Assembly: GCA_963978895.1 (NCBI GenBank)
Contig: OZ022241.1
Location: 25,818,073-25,882,072, forward strand
DNA: 64,000 bases
Direction: 5' to 3'
Origin: Erpobdella octoculata
Taxonomy: Eukaryota; Annelida; Clitellata; Hirudinida; Erpobdellidae
Shown here: in pieces, positions 44,830-60,349 of the stretch
Layout: every line of letters begins with the position of its first letter
How positions within the stretch are numbered: the stretch's first letter is position 1
Position numbers and translations under genes: made by a program
Notes under the pieces: generated by a model
What the model saw: only the letters and a program-made list of their open reading frames with translations
Told to the model about the DNA's origin: nothing
Database searches by the model: none

Positions 44830-46855
44830 CATGGACGTCTATATAATAGTATCTGGACAGTTAGCCAATAATAGCCTTGTACCCAGTTGGTCCCATGACT
44901 GCGCAATGCTTCATATACGCATTATAAGTTTGATTTATAGCTAAATCATGTGAAGTGAAAAACACAACGCTGTTTTGAGATAAAACAAATATATTTTACT
45001 TAATCAAAATCCATAAAAAGTAAAAATCATAAAAAAATAAAGAAAAAGTAAACTTAAGAATTTTAAATTATAACAATTATAGTTATTTATTAGTAGTAAA
45101 GTCAAAGTTATTAGAAAATTTTCAATATTTTAACATTGTGATAATTAAAACAGTAAAAATTGTATGTTTTCAGTTCTGAGTTGAGATTCAAAGGTGTGCA
45201 ATCAATTATTTTGCAGAAAAGTACTCTGTGACTCGATGACAATGACGACAGAAATAATTTTGCCAGTTCTGGTGATGCTTTGATTTCTTTAAAAACTTTC
45301 CAGCAATGTACGCATAAAATGAAAGCGTACTCTGATGGTCGTGTCAAATCTTCCTGCTGCTGCTATCAAGGATCTGTTTTACAGAAATTAAATAGCAAGC
45401 ACCAAATTATCGAGCCCATACATTTCATCAAGACATTTGATGATCTTTTTCAAAATGCTGGTCAATGGAATAGTTACCTAACTCGATTATCTTAAAGTGT
45501 TATAAGCTGCTGGACTTTCTGCATGAATCGTATATATGACATGATTGTGAGCCCTGGTGAGTAATGACAATGAAACTTGCTTTTTGTAAGCAGTTTGGCT
45601 TGTTCTGAAACAAATTCAAGTTTGCGTTGTTTTTCACTTTCTGGACTGCATTCTGTTAAGATGTTTATTCTTTCTTTTAAAATGCTAACAGCCATTTTTG
45701 TGAATGACGGACAGGTTTTTAAATTTTCTGACCAAGTCTTCATTCGAGCTGCCAAATTAATAAGCTGAGACGTTGTCGTAACTAATCCGTTTGTTAACAA
45801 ATCTTTGAATGTGTTGGCTGGAACATTTACATTAACCACACTGACAACCGTTGACAGATTTTCTGCCACCGAGATGCAAACAGCCACTTTAACTTTACCA
45901 GCTTCTACTTTAAAACAATAAATTAACAAAATGCCATCAATTGTGGTAATAGTAAAGTTTGTTGGCAAAGTCATTTCATTCTTCTACCGTTCTGCCAAAA
46001 CGTTAGGTGTTTGATTTGCTAAACAATCACTTTTGAAAAAATTCTTCTCCATCTCAACATTTCTTTTTATTTCGTACTCGTAGCGAATTGAAACTGTAGC
46101 ACAAACAGTAGATCTTGACGGTACTCTACAAGTTGAGCAGTATTTTGGACCACCAGGAAAAATACTAGGTACTGCACCTTTTTTCAGTCGACGTTGAAAA
46201 AGCTGTCCGGACTCTAATTTTAGTTTTTTCCTTCTTTGATGCTGATTTGTATCGACACAGCTGGATTCAAAGTCTACTTCATTGAAAAAATTGAGCAAAT
46301 TTTTGAACTGGCAGTTGGTTTCCAGTCTTTTCGAGGATTTGCTTTAATTATATTTCTGTAGAAGTATATTGTCATTTATAGGAACGCTATGAATTGTTGG
46401 TTTATTTTCGCCCGCCGATAGTCCCGGAACACTTTTGTAGTTGGTTTTGCAACGATATGCCTGGCCCTTGTGTGGCATTTTTAGCAATAAAAACTTTTAT
46501 AATACAGAAATAAATCCAATTGTTCAAAATAGTAGCAATCCCAACTGTTTCCAAACGTCAATCAAGTCAAACTTACGATAGCGTAAAGCTAAAAATAGCT
46601 ATATTTAAATAAACAAGTGTTGAGCGCAGTCACTAAACTAAAGCGTAATTTCAACAATAAATATTATTATATTTCAATGTTATAAACATTTTCAATGTTA
46701 AAAGTAACCAGTACAGGCTTTATAACTATAAATCCAAACGCAGACCGAACAACTCGAATACGAACAGCTAAATAGATATGGGACCAACTGGGTACAACAC
46801 AACAGCTCAAAATGATTTGGCTCATTGTCCAGTTGCTATTATATAGACGTCCATG
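44830..46855 (-). mobile_element. P-superfamily transposon with THAP domain (2.0 kb)
   Basis: Inverted termini catggacgtctatataatag at both ends, with an internal inverted block (acccagttggtcccat) 45-75 bp in. A target duplication AATAGAC(C) (7-8 bp) flanks it; 8-bp duplications are typical of P elements. Minus-strand coding pieces include a broken THAP domain (about 46485-46150). Internal deletions make it non-autonomous. Confidence 0.82.
45492..46490 (-). pseudogene. THAP-domain transposase fragments
   Basis: About 46485-46350 reads a start MPHKGQAYRCKTNYKS; after a frameshift, ANPRKDWKPTASSKICSI and FNEVDFESSCVD, then LKKGAVPSIFP at 46200. The C-x-C...W...C-x-x-HF-like spacing and the AVPSIF ending are the THAP zinc finger, which binds the transposon ends. 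45974-45492 (160 residues, KVKVAVCISVAENLSTVVS) follows in another frame and may be a later part of the transposase. The RNase H-like catalytic core is not recognisable. Confidence 0.65.
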
Positions 46856-46869
46856 AATAGACCTACAGA

Positions 46870-47411
<542 letters not shown>

Positions 47412-47639
47412 ATATAGGCATTGAAATTTCTAAATGGATAGATTTTTAAACTTTTTTCGTTACCCCCTTTTATTTTTTTCTTCCCCCCCTGTTTTTTGCC
47501 GGACGCAGCAGCGTCCGCGTGTATATAGGATAGAAGCCACTGGTTTTGTTTAATTACTGGATGGCCTTGACATATTCGACAAAACTCTTGTTATTATTGG
47601 TTTAAGCAACCTTACCAGTTGAATTTAATTTTTTCTCAA

Positions 47640-48600
47640 AGTCCTGTATGGGCCGATTTTTTAAAAGACCTGTCTCGTGGACGTACACGATTGATTTGGT
47701 AATTGGGTGACCCAACCAGGAATGAATTTCTAGAGTCGAGTTTGGTTAGGACGAAGGAAGTAACAATTTTTCGAGAGGTTGGGAGAAAGGTAACCACACT
47801 TTTATCTGGCGTAGTGCATTGAAACATGCGCGGACGGTGTTTTTGGCGACAAGTCAGTATCAAAATAGAAACCAAGATTTCGAACAGACACAGTTGGTTG
47901 TACGATGTCGGGACCTATTTGAACCAATTCTTTTGGACAGTGGAAAGTCTGGCGTCTGGTCGTAAACCAGATTGCTTCGGAATCGCTGGAGTTTAACTGA
48001 AGGTGATTTGACCGCATCCATGATCCAACGTCGTCTATACTTGGCTTGGAGTGCTGTACCTACTCTCTCCAGGCCGACAGTGGTCGCAGAAATGAGTGTC
48101 ATCAGCAAAAAGTGACTTCTAAGTCCGTGGCTGGCAATTATGTCCTCAAGTTCGCTGGTGTACATCATGAAGAGCATCGGGTCTAGGACTGACCCCTGTG
48201 GTACGCCACAGGTAACAGGTGTTTTTAAAAACCTATATTGTTAACGTTAACATAAGAGACTCGTTCACACAAAGAAGAGCAAATTCAATTAAGAGGTGAG
48301 CGACCAAGGCCAAACAACGATTCCATTCTCTGTATGAGTATTTGACACCGTTGGCGCTGATAGGTCGAAGATAATTAGAAGAGTGAGCCTTTCAGTAACT
48401 GCTGCGCTAAGAAAACCGTTTAGTAAACACGGCGATACGCTGATTGGTGGGCAGGAAAAAGATTGTTGCCTTCGACGTACTCGGTGAGTAAGACTAACCG
48501 CTCAAGAAGTTTTGACACGACCGGTAGATTTGAGATCGGACGGACGATATGAAGCCAGGTCTGTGGATATCCTCCAGGTTTTGTGTTTTTTTTATTGGAT
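47640..48600 (-). mobile_element. inverted APE LINE reverse transcriptase fragment
   Basis: The minus strand codes RT motif B (VPQGSVLDPMLFMMY, 48140-48215 region) and SELEDIIASHGLRSHF, closely like 8440-8530 of the LINE at 7040-9475. The following thumb region reads QLNSSDSEAIWFTTRRQ. Frames are broken near motif C. The 3' part of the LINE is missing. Confidence 0.78.
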
Positions 48601-49690
48601 ACCGGGACGTTAGTTAATTTTCACTTTCAAAGTTTGCAAACATTCAAGCAAACAAGCAAGACCGGTGGTGAAGGGATTTAAAATAAGCAAACGTGGTTGT
48701 GAAAATGACATAAACGTTATTTCCAGAATTTTTGATCTGTGAAACTGAGAAACGTAATTTGTCAAAACCAAATGATGATCTAATCTAAGTTCTCAAATGC
48801 TAGTCTGTGTCATTACCCTATACCTATAATAATTGATCATCTCAATTTATTTGAGCTAGTGTTAAAATGTCATTTGAAGAGATAGGCTACTTAAACTAAC
48901 CGTTGCAACTATTTACAATCACATAAGTGTCTATTTGTTAAAGCATTGTTTTATGTTGAAAGCAACTTGTCATTGAATCGAGTTAGTGTTGGATTTAAGT
49001 TCTATTTAGTGAAGGTGAAAACAATTTTTATTAAAGCTTAACACACCATCAAAGCTTCCAACAGGTGCTGATACTTAGAAATTGACATATTTGGTTTATT
49101 TTTATCAATAATTGTTGAACTATCCGGTAAAAAGTTCTCCAAAGTACACATATTTTAGTACAAAGAATAATAAACTTGAAACTTAATTCGAAGTGGCCAT
49201 TTTCTAAAAAAAATTCTTATGCTAAAAATATCGGTTGATAGTCTAACTTAATTTTTTTTTGAAAATCCGCGCTAAATATGAAATATCAACATATGGAAAG
49301 ATGTCAAATTGAGTTTCGCTTATGATGTACCATAGAGCACTTACTAAAGCATATGGAGATTGCAGCTCATTTGAGGACATGCGTACAGTGTGCAAATAAT
49401 GCGCGTTATTTAACTGTTTATTGAAATAGACAAGGGCGGATACAGGATTAGTGAAAGGAGGGGTCCAAAACGGATTGAGAAGTCATTGTTTTCCAATTCA
49501 TTGCTATGCTTATAGGTTTTAACATATACTTCTGGTCAATATTTATTTATTGAAAAACTGAATTTTTGTTACAGTTTCCAGAGGACTAGTACAGTTAGTT
49601 AAATATACTGCTTTTTTGAATCCCTTATATTAACTTCACCACCGGTCATGATTTCTTGAAAACCTTGAAAGTGAAAATTAACTAGCTTCC
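48600..49690. other. 1.1 kb without recognisable gene; possible hAT terminus at 49433
   Basis: AT-rich. caagggcggatacaggatta at 49433 followed by a G-rich stretch looks like a hAT-type end, but no partner end was found. Confidence 0.35.
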
Positions 49691-50292
49691 CACCCGACCC
49701 GTCTAATTTGAGCCCGGCCTGTTTTACAGGCTTAAAATTTCTATAAAGTTGTCAAAAAATCTTGGCTTGTCCTACCTTGACTTCAGGTTTGGCCCAGCCC
49801 ATCTGAAGACTCTAAAATCACGGCCTGGCCGGGACCGGGCATTACTCTAATCCAAAGTGCCTTACACGGATTTTTTAGACCTGGTTCGGTGTATTTTATA
49901 GACAAAAATTCCAGACCTGGCTTGTTATTTAGGCACGAACCAGCCCATTTCATAAGCACAAAAGTCGAGGTCTGGCCCGGTCTGAGATGAACTGGACTCA
50001 ATTAGTTTTAACGGGCACAAAACCACAAAGATTGGAAACTAATTTTTCAAACAATAATGAAACACGTATACATTTTTTAAACCTAAATACAGAATTTTAA
50101 GGTTTTTACATTTTTTTTTTTGAGTTTTCAAGCAAATAATCTTTTTCTCCACCCTACATTTGTAGTCCAGGAAGCCAAAACATTAAAAAAATGGTAAAAC
50201 GTGTGTAATTTTATTTCTATGTAGTATCTAAGTACTAATTCTTATATCTATAGTATTTTCAGTTTCATAGTGGCAGCTATTAGAAAAAAATA

Positions 50293-51487
50293 CACAGGTA
50301 GACCGAGGGGAGTTGAAACAATTTTGACATTTTGTTTCATACACCAAATACTATAGACAGAAATCGTATGCTATTAGTACCAATCGATAGGTCATTTTTT
50401 ACACTTGCAAATAGCTAACATAAAAAAATTATTAACGTTAAATATTGTGGTGAAAAATCGACTTAACCGTAAAAAGTCAACTTGTTTCAACTCCCCTCAT
50501 ACCGAAGTAAGATGAAACAGGGGTAGGGGAAAGTTGAAACATATGATATTTTAGTAGTATTAAGTGCTGTAAAATAAAAATGATGATATGGATTAAAGGT
50601 ATTTATTAAAATAAAATTTTTCAAGTACGAAACAACTGTTTTTAATAATATTTTGTTATGATATATTAGTTAAGTAGGTTTTGCAATAGCAAAACGCCTA
50701 TATGGGAGCTATATGGGTCCACACGGGGTTCATGGGCTAAATTATATCTTGGCTATAAGTGGGCTAAGCCAAGTTTGTTTTATCAATTGTATCAATAAAA
50801 GTTACTTATTTTTTTATTTATTTTGTAAATAAACATAATTTTCAACCAAAATTGTACTATCCACTTTTGTGAAGATTTACATCATTTGACGATATTTGAC
50901 TGACAAATCAAGTTTTCTTATACTTTGGTTGGTGTAGTGGTATAAACGCCGGCTTTGGGAGTCGTAGGACCTGGGTTTGATTCCCGGTCCAGGCACATAA
51001 CGCCAATTTTAAATCTTTATTTTTAGCCCATATAGCCCATATAGGATCCACTTGATTCGGCGTGTCATCTTGACACGGGTCTTATATGAGCAGCCCATCT
51101 GGGACCCACTAGGATGCCCATTTGGGACCAATATAGGTCCCAGGTAGGAATGTTCACAGGGTTAAGTATTACAATCAGTTTTGATCAATATTTCTTCAAA
51201 TATTTAGGTTACCAAAATCTTACAAATGTCAAAAATAAAAATATTATGAAAATAAAAAACGTCAATCGGACAAGCAGTTGTGGTAAACATAAGAAAGTTC
51301 AGGTTGTAACTCGAAACTGCGTCACTGTCGTAAAGTTACTTCGACTGCGAGATCATATATTTCGTGACTCGCCATACCTCTGTGGAGGAAATTGGTTGAA
51401 AAACAATGTTACCAGTACCAGTTCGCTAACGGTTTTAAGTTCCGAGAAATCGGTACTGTTTCAACTCACCTTTATTTTATATCCCCT
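50293..51487. mobile_element. TIR element inserted in the satellite monomer (1.2 kb)
   Basis: Ends share agaccgagggga in inverted orientation (left aggtagaccgaggggagttg, right inverse aggggagaccgagggga). The satellite monomer resumes exactly on both sides with a TA at each junction, so TA may be the target. Inner repeats gttgaaaca/tgtttcaac flank the ends. No transposase seen. It carries a tRNA-like sequence (50925-50996). Confidence 0.65.
50925..50996 (+). mobile_element. tRNA-Pro-like SINE head
   Basis: ttggtgtagtggtataaacg (A box), ctttggga at the anticodon loop (TGG, Pro) and ctgggtttgattcccggtcc (T arm and B box). The acceptor stem does not pair well, so it is a SINE head or pseudo-tRNA rather than a functional gene. 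Surrounding phrases (gggtcccat, atatagccca) recur at 50700 and 51015-51140. Confidence 0.6.
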
Positions 51488-52090
51488 CGGTCTCCCCTAA
51501 CCCTATTTTCCACCCCCACATTTGAAGTCCTGGAAACCAAATTTTCCAAAATTATTAAAACAAATATTTTGTTATTTTGTAAGAATATTCTCGTACTAAA
51601 TAGCAAAACTTTTATATTTTTCGTTTTGCTGTTTGTAATCGAATGTTCCTTTTTTCCACCCCACATGTGAGGTTCTGAAAACCAAATTATCAAAAATTGG
51701 TGAAACACGTATATCTTTATTTCTGGAGTAGATACTAAATACTAATTTTCACATCTGTAGCAAAACAAATAACCCTATTTTCAACCCCACATTTAAGGTC
51801 CTGAAAACCAAAATTTAAAAAAATGATGAAACACGTATCTTTTTCTTTTTTAAGAAAAATCTAGACACCAAATTTTAAAACTTTCTCATTTTCGGTTTTC
51901 GAAATTTGTGTTGTTTTAGAAAAAAGTTTGTTTTCCTGTTTCATCCCCTCAGGAGCAAATTTTTCAATTTAGTGGGTGCTTACGCTATAAAAGTAATATA
52001 AGTTCTAAATTTCACGTTCCTAGGACGATGCCTTTTAGCTCGGCGTTGATTATCAGTCAGTCAGGACATGTTCTTATATATATATATATA

Positions 52091-52912
52091 CTAGCTGACC
52101 CAGCAAACGTTGTTTTGCCTTTTAAATTATTTTGGTTTTTTATTTATTAAAAGTTTAATTTACAAAATTATGACAATTTAAAAAAATCAATCTCGAAGAG
52201 CAATCGAGTGTACAATGCCCGGGGTTTTTGAAAGTTTTTCTATCGTTCTTTTTTCTTGCTCCCGTTTCTTTCTCCGCTTGCTCTCCCGTTCCCGTTTGCT
52301 CACTCGTTCTCGCTTGCTCTCCCGTTCCCGCTAGCCCACCCGCTCCCGCTTACTCTCTCGCTCCCGCTTGCACCCAGTTCACGCTTGCTCCCCGTTCCCG
52401 CGTACTCTCCCGTTTTCGTTTGCTCTCATGTTTGTTTGGTTTCCCGTTTTTGCTTGCTCTCCCGTTTCCGCTTGCTCTCCCGTTCCCGTTTGCTTTCCCG
52501 TTATAGCTTGCTTTCCCGTTATAGCTTGCTTTCCCGCGCCCGGGGTTTTAGAGGGTTTTCTATCGTTTTTCTTTTGCTCTTCTTTCCTTCTCTGCTTGCT
52601 CTCTCGCCCGGTCGCTTTCCCGCTCCCGGTCGTTTTCCCGCTCGCGGTCGCTTTCCCGATCTTGGTTCAATCCCCGCTACTGGTCGCTTTCTCGCTAATG
52701 GTCGCTTTCCCGCTTACGGTTGTTTTCCCGCTCACGGTTGTTTTCCCGCTCACGGTTGTTTTCTCGCTCCCGGTCGCTTTCCCGCTCCCGGTTGCGCTCC
52801 CGCTACCTACCGGTCGCTTTCCCGTTCCCGGGGTTTTAGAAGTTTTTCTATCGCTCTTCTTTCCTTCCCCTCTTGCTCTCACGCTACCGGTCGCTTTCCC
52901 AAAACACAACAA
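52091..52912 (-). mobile_element. Helitron 3' portion with three tandem 3'-end units
   Basis: Minus-strand end is gggtcagctag (CTAG at 52091-52094). The 18-bp minisatellite fills most of the block. The sub-terminal phrase cccggggttttagaagttttt (inverse of the region before the hairpin) recurs near 52219, 52537 and 52829, about 300 bp apart, so the 3' region has been triplicated. Confidence 0.65.
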
Positions 52913-53417
52913 GGAGTTTTCGACATTTCAGGCAATATCCAGTTTTTTGTCCACTTTTGCATAGTGGATGTTTTCCATGAAAAACGTTATCTAAAGAATG
53001 TAGCCAAATTGTTTTTTTAGCATGTAAGACATGTTTAACTGATATGCTGCTTTCTAACAACCAAATCTTTTCTCAATTAAATCTAATTGAACTTGACATA
53101 ATTCAAGTTTTCGCAAATGAAAAAGACTAAGATGACTTTAACTATAAACGAAAAAGTGGGATGCTTTTGTTGAAAATTGTGTCCATCTTACATGCAATTT
53201 CTTAAAAGAGCTGTGAAAAACTCTGACTCTTTCAGACCGTGAATAATTACACTGGTTCTTCTTCTGCACTTCTCAACCTCCTCGTCTTTGTACAACCGCC
53301 TTTGGAGATCCAAAGCCTTCCCATGACAAAATTGTAGGTCGGCAGCTTCTTCATTATTTTGCTGAAAATAGAACTATGGAATTTGTTGACATCATCGACC
53401 AGCACATCAACTTTTTC

Positions 53418-54714
<1,297 letters not shown>

Positions 54715-54729
54715 TCAATGAATCAATCA

Positions 54730-56025
54730 GAATTAACTTATATAGTGTTTTTTCGCCCATTCAAACACTTCAACACCTTAATGACTACCAAAGATGTCGT
54801 CCTATTCGGCGTGTCTTGATTTTTGTTTCTTACCGCGGCTTAGTAATTGTGAATGAGAAGACTGATCAAGCACTGTTTAGATAACCAATAATTAGTAATA
54901 AAGATTACTCACATTTTTCATAATAAAGTGAAAATTTAGGTAGAAAAAACAACTTCAAAATTTTTTGGCGTTGTTCAAAACTGAGATTTTTCGCGTTGCA
55001 AATTTTTTTAAATATCTGTATTTTAGAGCAATTTTTAAAGAAGTCCAACAGAAGACTTTTTTTAATTTGACAGTCGGACGGTCAGCAAAGCGATCCATCA
55101 AGGGAAGGCGATTTTAATTCCATCAACAGAACAAGCTTGAAAAGCGAACGGTCATTCCCTGGCTACTCATCCCCGCAAATTAACCTAATTGGATCATGAA
55201 CGCCATGCTATTACGTTATGACTAATGTTTCTTGCAATGACCTTAAACTTTTAAAATCTCTACATAAAAAGTTAAACTCAGAATAAAGAATAAAACGTAT
55301 TTTAACAATATTTAGGTTTATTAAAAAAATAAATTACTTAAATAAATCAGCGAGTCCGTAGTATATTTTATCAGAATACCCCAGCAGCATACTCGATTAC
55401 ATCAGACACCGATTAAACAATAAAAATTAATGAGTAAGAAAATGAAAAAATATATATATTTACTAGCAGGGTATAAAAAAACTCCAAAAACGGCAGTCAC
55501 GGAAACAGCTGTGTTGCTAGACATTCATACTGAACCGGGCATGTGAATCGCTGGTCAAACCATACCGCTGGACAGCGTAAGTTTAATTTAAGAATTTTTA
55601 TGGCGCTGAAACAACGCTCAGCTGGGCAAGAAAAGAAGGTAATGGCATTTTAGCTGTTATGCGTAATAATATTCGAACGTTGACAAAGCGTTTTGGTGAT
55701 TTGTCGAGATTTTGATAGAACGAGTAGATAAACGATAAACGACAGCCTTCTTGTTCAGGATTTGAAATTTTGTTAGAACATTCGCATTCTGAATGCTCAG
55801 TGGGTGCCGATTTAAATAATGACGTAATCTTAATGATGTTGTTGCTGATGCTGCAGCGCATTTTTTGTTGGGGGTTCAAGATCTTTGCTTGACATCTTCA
55901 ACACAATATCTAGAGTTTGTGCAGTTGAATTAATGAAAAAAATATTAATTTAAGAATTATAAAACTAAGTATTTTACCACATTTAGATTTCACAGAAAAC
56001 AGTGTGTACTTTTCTTTTTCGATTA
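54730..56025. other. 1.3 kb without recognisable gene
   Basis: AT-rich. A 93-codon minus-strand frame (55598-55879) with several Cys is open but resembles nothing I know. Confidence 0.4.
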
Positions 56026-56028
56026 ATA

Positions 56029-56210
56029 TATACTGGACCCTCAATATTACGCGGATTTTTGGGTCCAACGACAAATTTGCGCTATATCCAATCCGCGTTA
56101 TAGTGAATCACAAACATAGTGTGCATTTTTTTTTGGAGAATCCATCGTCCAATCCACGTTATAACCGAAACCGCGCTTTATTCATACGCGCAATATCGAG
56201 AGTTTTTTTG
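56029..56210 (+). mobile_element. pogo/Tigger-like MITE
   Basis: Starts at TA with actggaccctcaatattacg and contains several atatccaatccgcg-like inverted pieces, ending near cgcgcaatatcgagag. Ends of the form ctcratatwacgcg are typical of pogo-type TIRs. The right terminus is not exact. Confidence 0.5.
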
Positions 56211-57000
56211 TAAATGAATGAATTTTGTAATGAAGTTTTTATTATAAATTCGAAAAGGTGATTGAATAATAAACGGATTTCCTCTGCTGCTACGATGTCA
56301 AGCAATTGGGATACATTTTTGTTAAGATACTTTGCTTTTCGACCTATCAAATCATGGAGTACCTGTGCAGATTCACTATGGTCCATTGACTAGTTTTTTG
56401 TCATCTCTATCAAGTTGTTGGATGGAAATCAGCAAAATTTCATGAAAAATAAGCTGCCATTCAACAACAACAGCTGTGTTTCGTGTATTGCCAACAATTA
56501 CACCCTTGCTTTTGGACGCTTTCTGTATGGACTGCTCTAGTTTCATGTCTGGTGCAACAGCGTTGAAAAAACCAACACGGTCTTTAACACACAAATTGGC
56601 GAAAAACATCTGGATTAGTATGTTCTCGTTTGTTTATACTTTCACGGTAGAAAGTACCATATCGGAGGTAGTTCAAACAATTCTACCCTTGCTTTTGGAC
56701 GCTTTCTGTATGGATTGCTCTAGTTTCATGTCTACAACAGCGTTGAAAGAGCCAACAAATTGGCCACACACAAGTCGACGAATGACATTTGGATTAGTAT
56801 GTTCTAGTCTGTTTATACTTTCACGGTAGAAAGAACCATATCGGAGGTTATTCAAGCAATCACTTTCTCTGAAGATTGGAAGTGACTTGTTTACAGATAT
56901 AACGTGAAGTGCGAAATTTCCTGCACAATCAGAAGAAATTAGATGCCTCACAATAAAGGCCATTTGCTGAAAAACACCCAATACTGGCAAGCGTCTGACT
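56160..57000 (-). pseudogene. mobile-element ORF fragment with local duplication
   Basis: Minus-strand pieces read HLISSDCAGNFALHVI, RYGSFYRESINRLEHTNPNV, DMKLEQSIQKASKSKGVIVG and EWQLIFHEILLISIQQ. They look like another part of the ORF family at 3975-5210. A 190-bp block is duplicated in tandem (56497-56690 and 56686-56880), with DMKLEQSIQKASKSKG in both copies in different frames. Class unknown. Confidence 0.5.
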
Positions 57001-57529
57001 TTGATTCACAATCCTTCACATGTGTTGAATATGGTCTGATTTCTCAAAAAATTCTAAAAATTTCACCGTTGAATTGCTTTTATTTTTAACACACAAAGCT
57101 GTTCTAAGTTCAGCTGCACACGCAATTAATTAAACTAAGAAAGTTGAAAATTTTTAAAAATTTGTTTTAGATGTTGTACGAGTTGCGTAATCCGCTCCAT
57201 GTCTACTAAACAGTTTCTTTAAATGCGGCGGTTGTCAACTTGGGCAAACCGCTCAACAACAAAACTCCAACTTCAGCTTAAGAGGTCTTTATTATTTAAT
57301 AAATTAAAGTAAAATAATATCCAAACAAGTTGATCTACATTTAAATAATGCACCGATAGCATTTTTTGTGTTTTCGGCGGCCATTTGGATTTTTTTCGGC
57401 CATATTGTCCGCCATATTGAATTTTATTTATTTCATAATTAACATAAATACAGTTTTCTTTCTTAAAAAAGTGTTTTGTATACCAATTGAGCGTATTTAT
57501 GTTATCGGATTTTTAAAACAATAAATTTA

Positions 57530-58347
<818 letters not shown>

Positions 58348-58854
58348 TATTTAATAAATTTATTTGAGAAATTCAAGATGGCGGACTTATGTCACATTTA
58401 TAACAATTCCACCTAGTTCCGTTCTTAAAACCACATGAGTCTGCTACTCGAAAAACGTTCAAACTCTGTTCTATACCAAGTGTATGCGGATCTGTATGGC
58501 AGGTCCTGGATTATTCAGTTCAGCAGGTCTAATTAATACTCCAAGATAAAACAGATTAAGTGATTCAACATTTCATTGTTTTAGTGATTTTAGATCAAAT
58601 TTTATTAAAAACATAATTTAATAAACAAAATTATGTTAAATTAAAACGAAAAGTGTAATAATAAATTACAAAAGTTTATTTTGATTTGAAATACTTTTTA
58701 AATGTGATTTTGATTTAAAATCAGTTCATAGTTAATTATTTTGATTTTGAATTGAAATCATATTTTTCTAATGATTTTGATTTGGAATTAAAATCATATT
58801 TTTTCAAATGATTTTGATTTCAAATCTTTTCAAAAATGATTTTACCCAACACTG

Positions 58855-59085
58855 CCAATAAACTTGCGTTATTATTGGTGTAAGCAACATTATCAGTTGA
58901 GTTCAATTATTGAACTCAACTGGTAAAACCCTGCACGGGCCGATTTTTTGGCACAAAATCCCAGGCCCTCTCCTGTCCGTTTGTACAAGCACAAAATCCC
59001 ATGACTCAACACCATAGCCTCGGCCAATGCTGACTTCGGCCCGGCTCGTTTTGAAAACCCTAATAAGAATTCCCGTTTGAACCAA
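58855..59085 (-). repeat. dispersed repeat related to 47580-47690
   Basis: Shared phrases: ttattattggtgtaagcaac and cgggccgattttttgg. Part of it resembles the GGCC-rich block of the satellite composite. Confidence 0.55.
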
Positions 59086-59089
59086 ATTT

Positions 59090-59700
59090 GATTGTTCCTG
59101 TGTGGATATAATTTTTTTTAGGTTGCACTGATGTAAAGGAAATATAAAGTGTGTACAAATTTACAAATAGTTCAATGTTTTAAAATAAAAATCAGTGAAC
59201 TGAAATTATACAATGCATGCTACCTATTTATTAAGGCATCGCTTTGCACCCGATTCCCCAAAATCCTGTATGCAGCTTTGATAGCTATTCTAAATAAAAC
59301 AATTCCACAAACTTATACGCTTTCTCCCTCAAAGATGCTGATGATCGGCAGGGGGTACTCACAGCTACTTTTCCATAAACTTCTTAAATTTGTTCTAGCT
59401 ATTATTTAAATTAAAAATTTTTGGAAAACCCTTTGGGGACAGTTAACCCACCTGCCTCCCAAAAAATGACGCTCCTATAGTTATTGATAGTCTTTGGCAG
59501 TTTGAACTAGTTGGGCGTCGATTGTTGGTTCTTTTTTCTCTAAAATTCCAAAGTTCAATCAACTAAATATAGCATTCGTCTTTTATTTTTTGCATCCTAT
59601 CATTGTTATATTAAAATGTTGAACAGCTGAAGCAGGGCATATGATAGTACAGCGACTTTGAAAGTTTACTTCGCGCACAAATTAGTTAAAATCCTACTTA
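59090..59700. other. short segment without recognisable gene
   Basis: An 86-codon plus-strand frame (59149-59409) is open but has no recognisable motif. Confidence 0.4.
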
Positions 59701-59729
59701 TTACTGCTCAACAAATAATTTTAGTATAT

Positions 59730-59744
59730 ATATATAATATGTAT

Positions 59745-59838
<94 letters not shown>
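59730..59838. repeat. (TA)n microsatellite
   Basis: About 50 TA units with one AATA interruption near 59757. Confidence 0.95.
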
Positions 59839-60349
59839 GCTAGACCGAAACTCGGTTTCGGTTACGGTTTCGGCACCGAAACCAAGCTTAAAATGGGTTT
59901 CGGTTAGGTTTCGGTTTCGGCAGCTCTGGTGTCGGTAAAGTTTCGGTTTCGGTGTACTTTCTGCTATGTGTCGGCATAAAGCGAAACCGAACCTACAAAA
60001 AATTAAAAGTTGTTCAACGTGTTTATTTAAGTAGTTTAGCTGTGTTTTGATTGTGTATTGTATAAATGTGTTTGTATGTGTGACTGTATGTATATATATT
60101 TATACATGTACAGAATTTGTACATTAAACTTTTAATAAAAAAAACTAAAATAATTTATAAGGCAAAACAACGTTCAGCTAGTGTATATATATAATCTTAA
60201 GATTTTTGGCTTTGATACATATAATACAGATGTTAGATGTTGATTTTGTTATTTTTTTTAGGTACATGTACTCATAATTTAAGGAGTTTGAAATTATTTC
60301 AACTTTTTCTGTTATAAAAAAATGCATTTATAGTCTACAAATCTTGTAG

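Larger units (their letters stand above)
49690..51960 (-). repeat. inverted copy of the satellite/GGCC composite, interrupted
   Basis: Reverse complement of 19440-21012. GGCC-rich units lie at 49690-50030 (ggcccagccc, ggcctggccggg) and satellite monomers at 50030-50292 and 51488-51960. The satellite monomer is split by the element at 50293-51487. Same unit order in both places shows that the composite moves or duplicates as one block. Confidence 0.78.

Noticed and set aside
45280..45495. Plus-strand 71-codon frame as a gene
   Set aside because: Lies inside the P-type element opposite to its coding strand; likely a shadow frame.
59149..59409. 86-codon frame as a possible small gene
   Set aside because: No signal peptide, motif, splice context or similarity; AT-rich chance frame.
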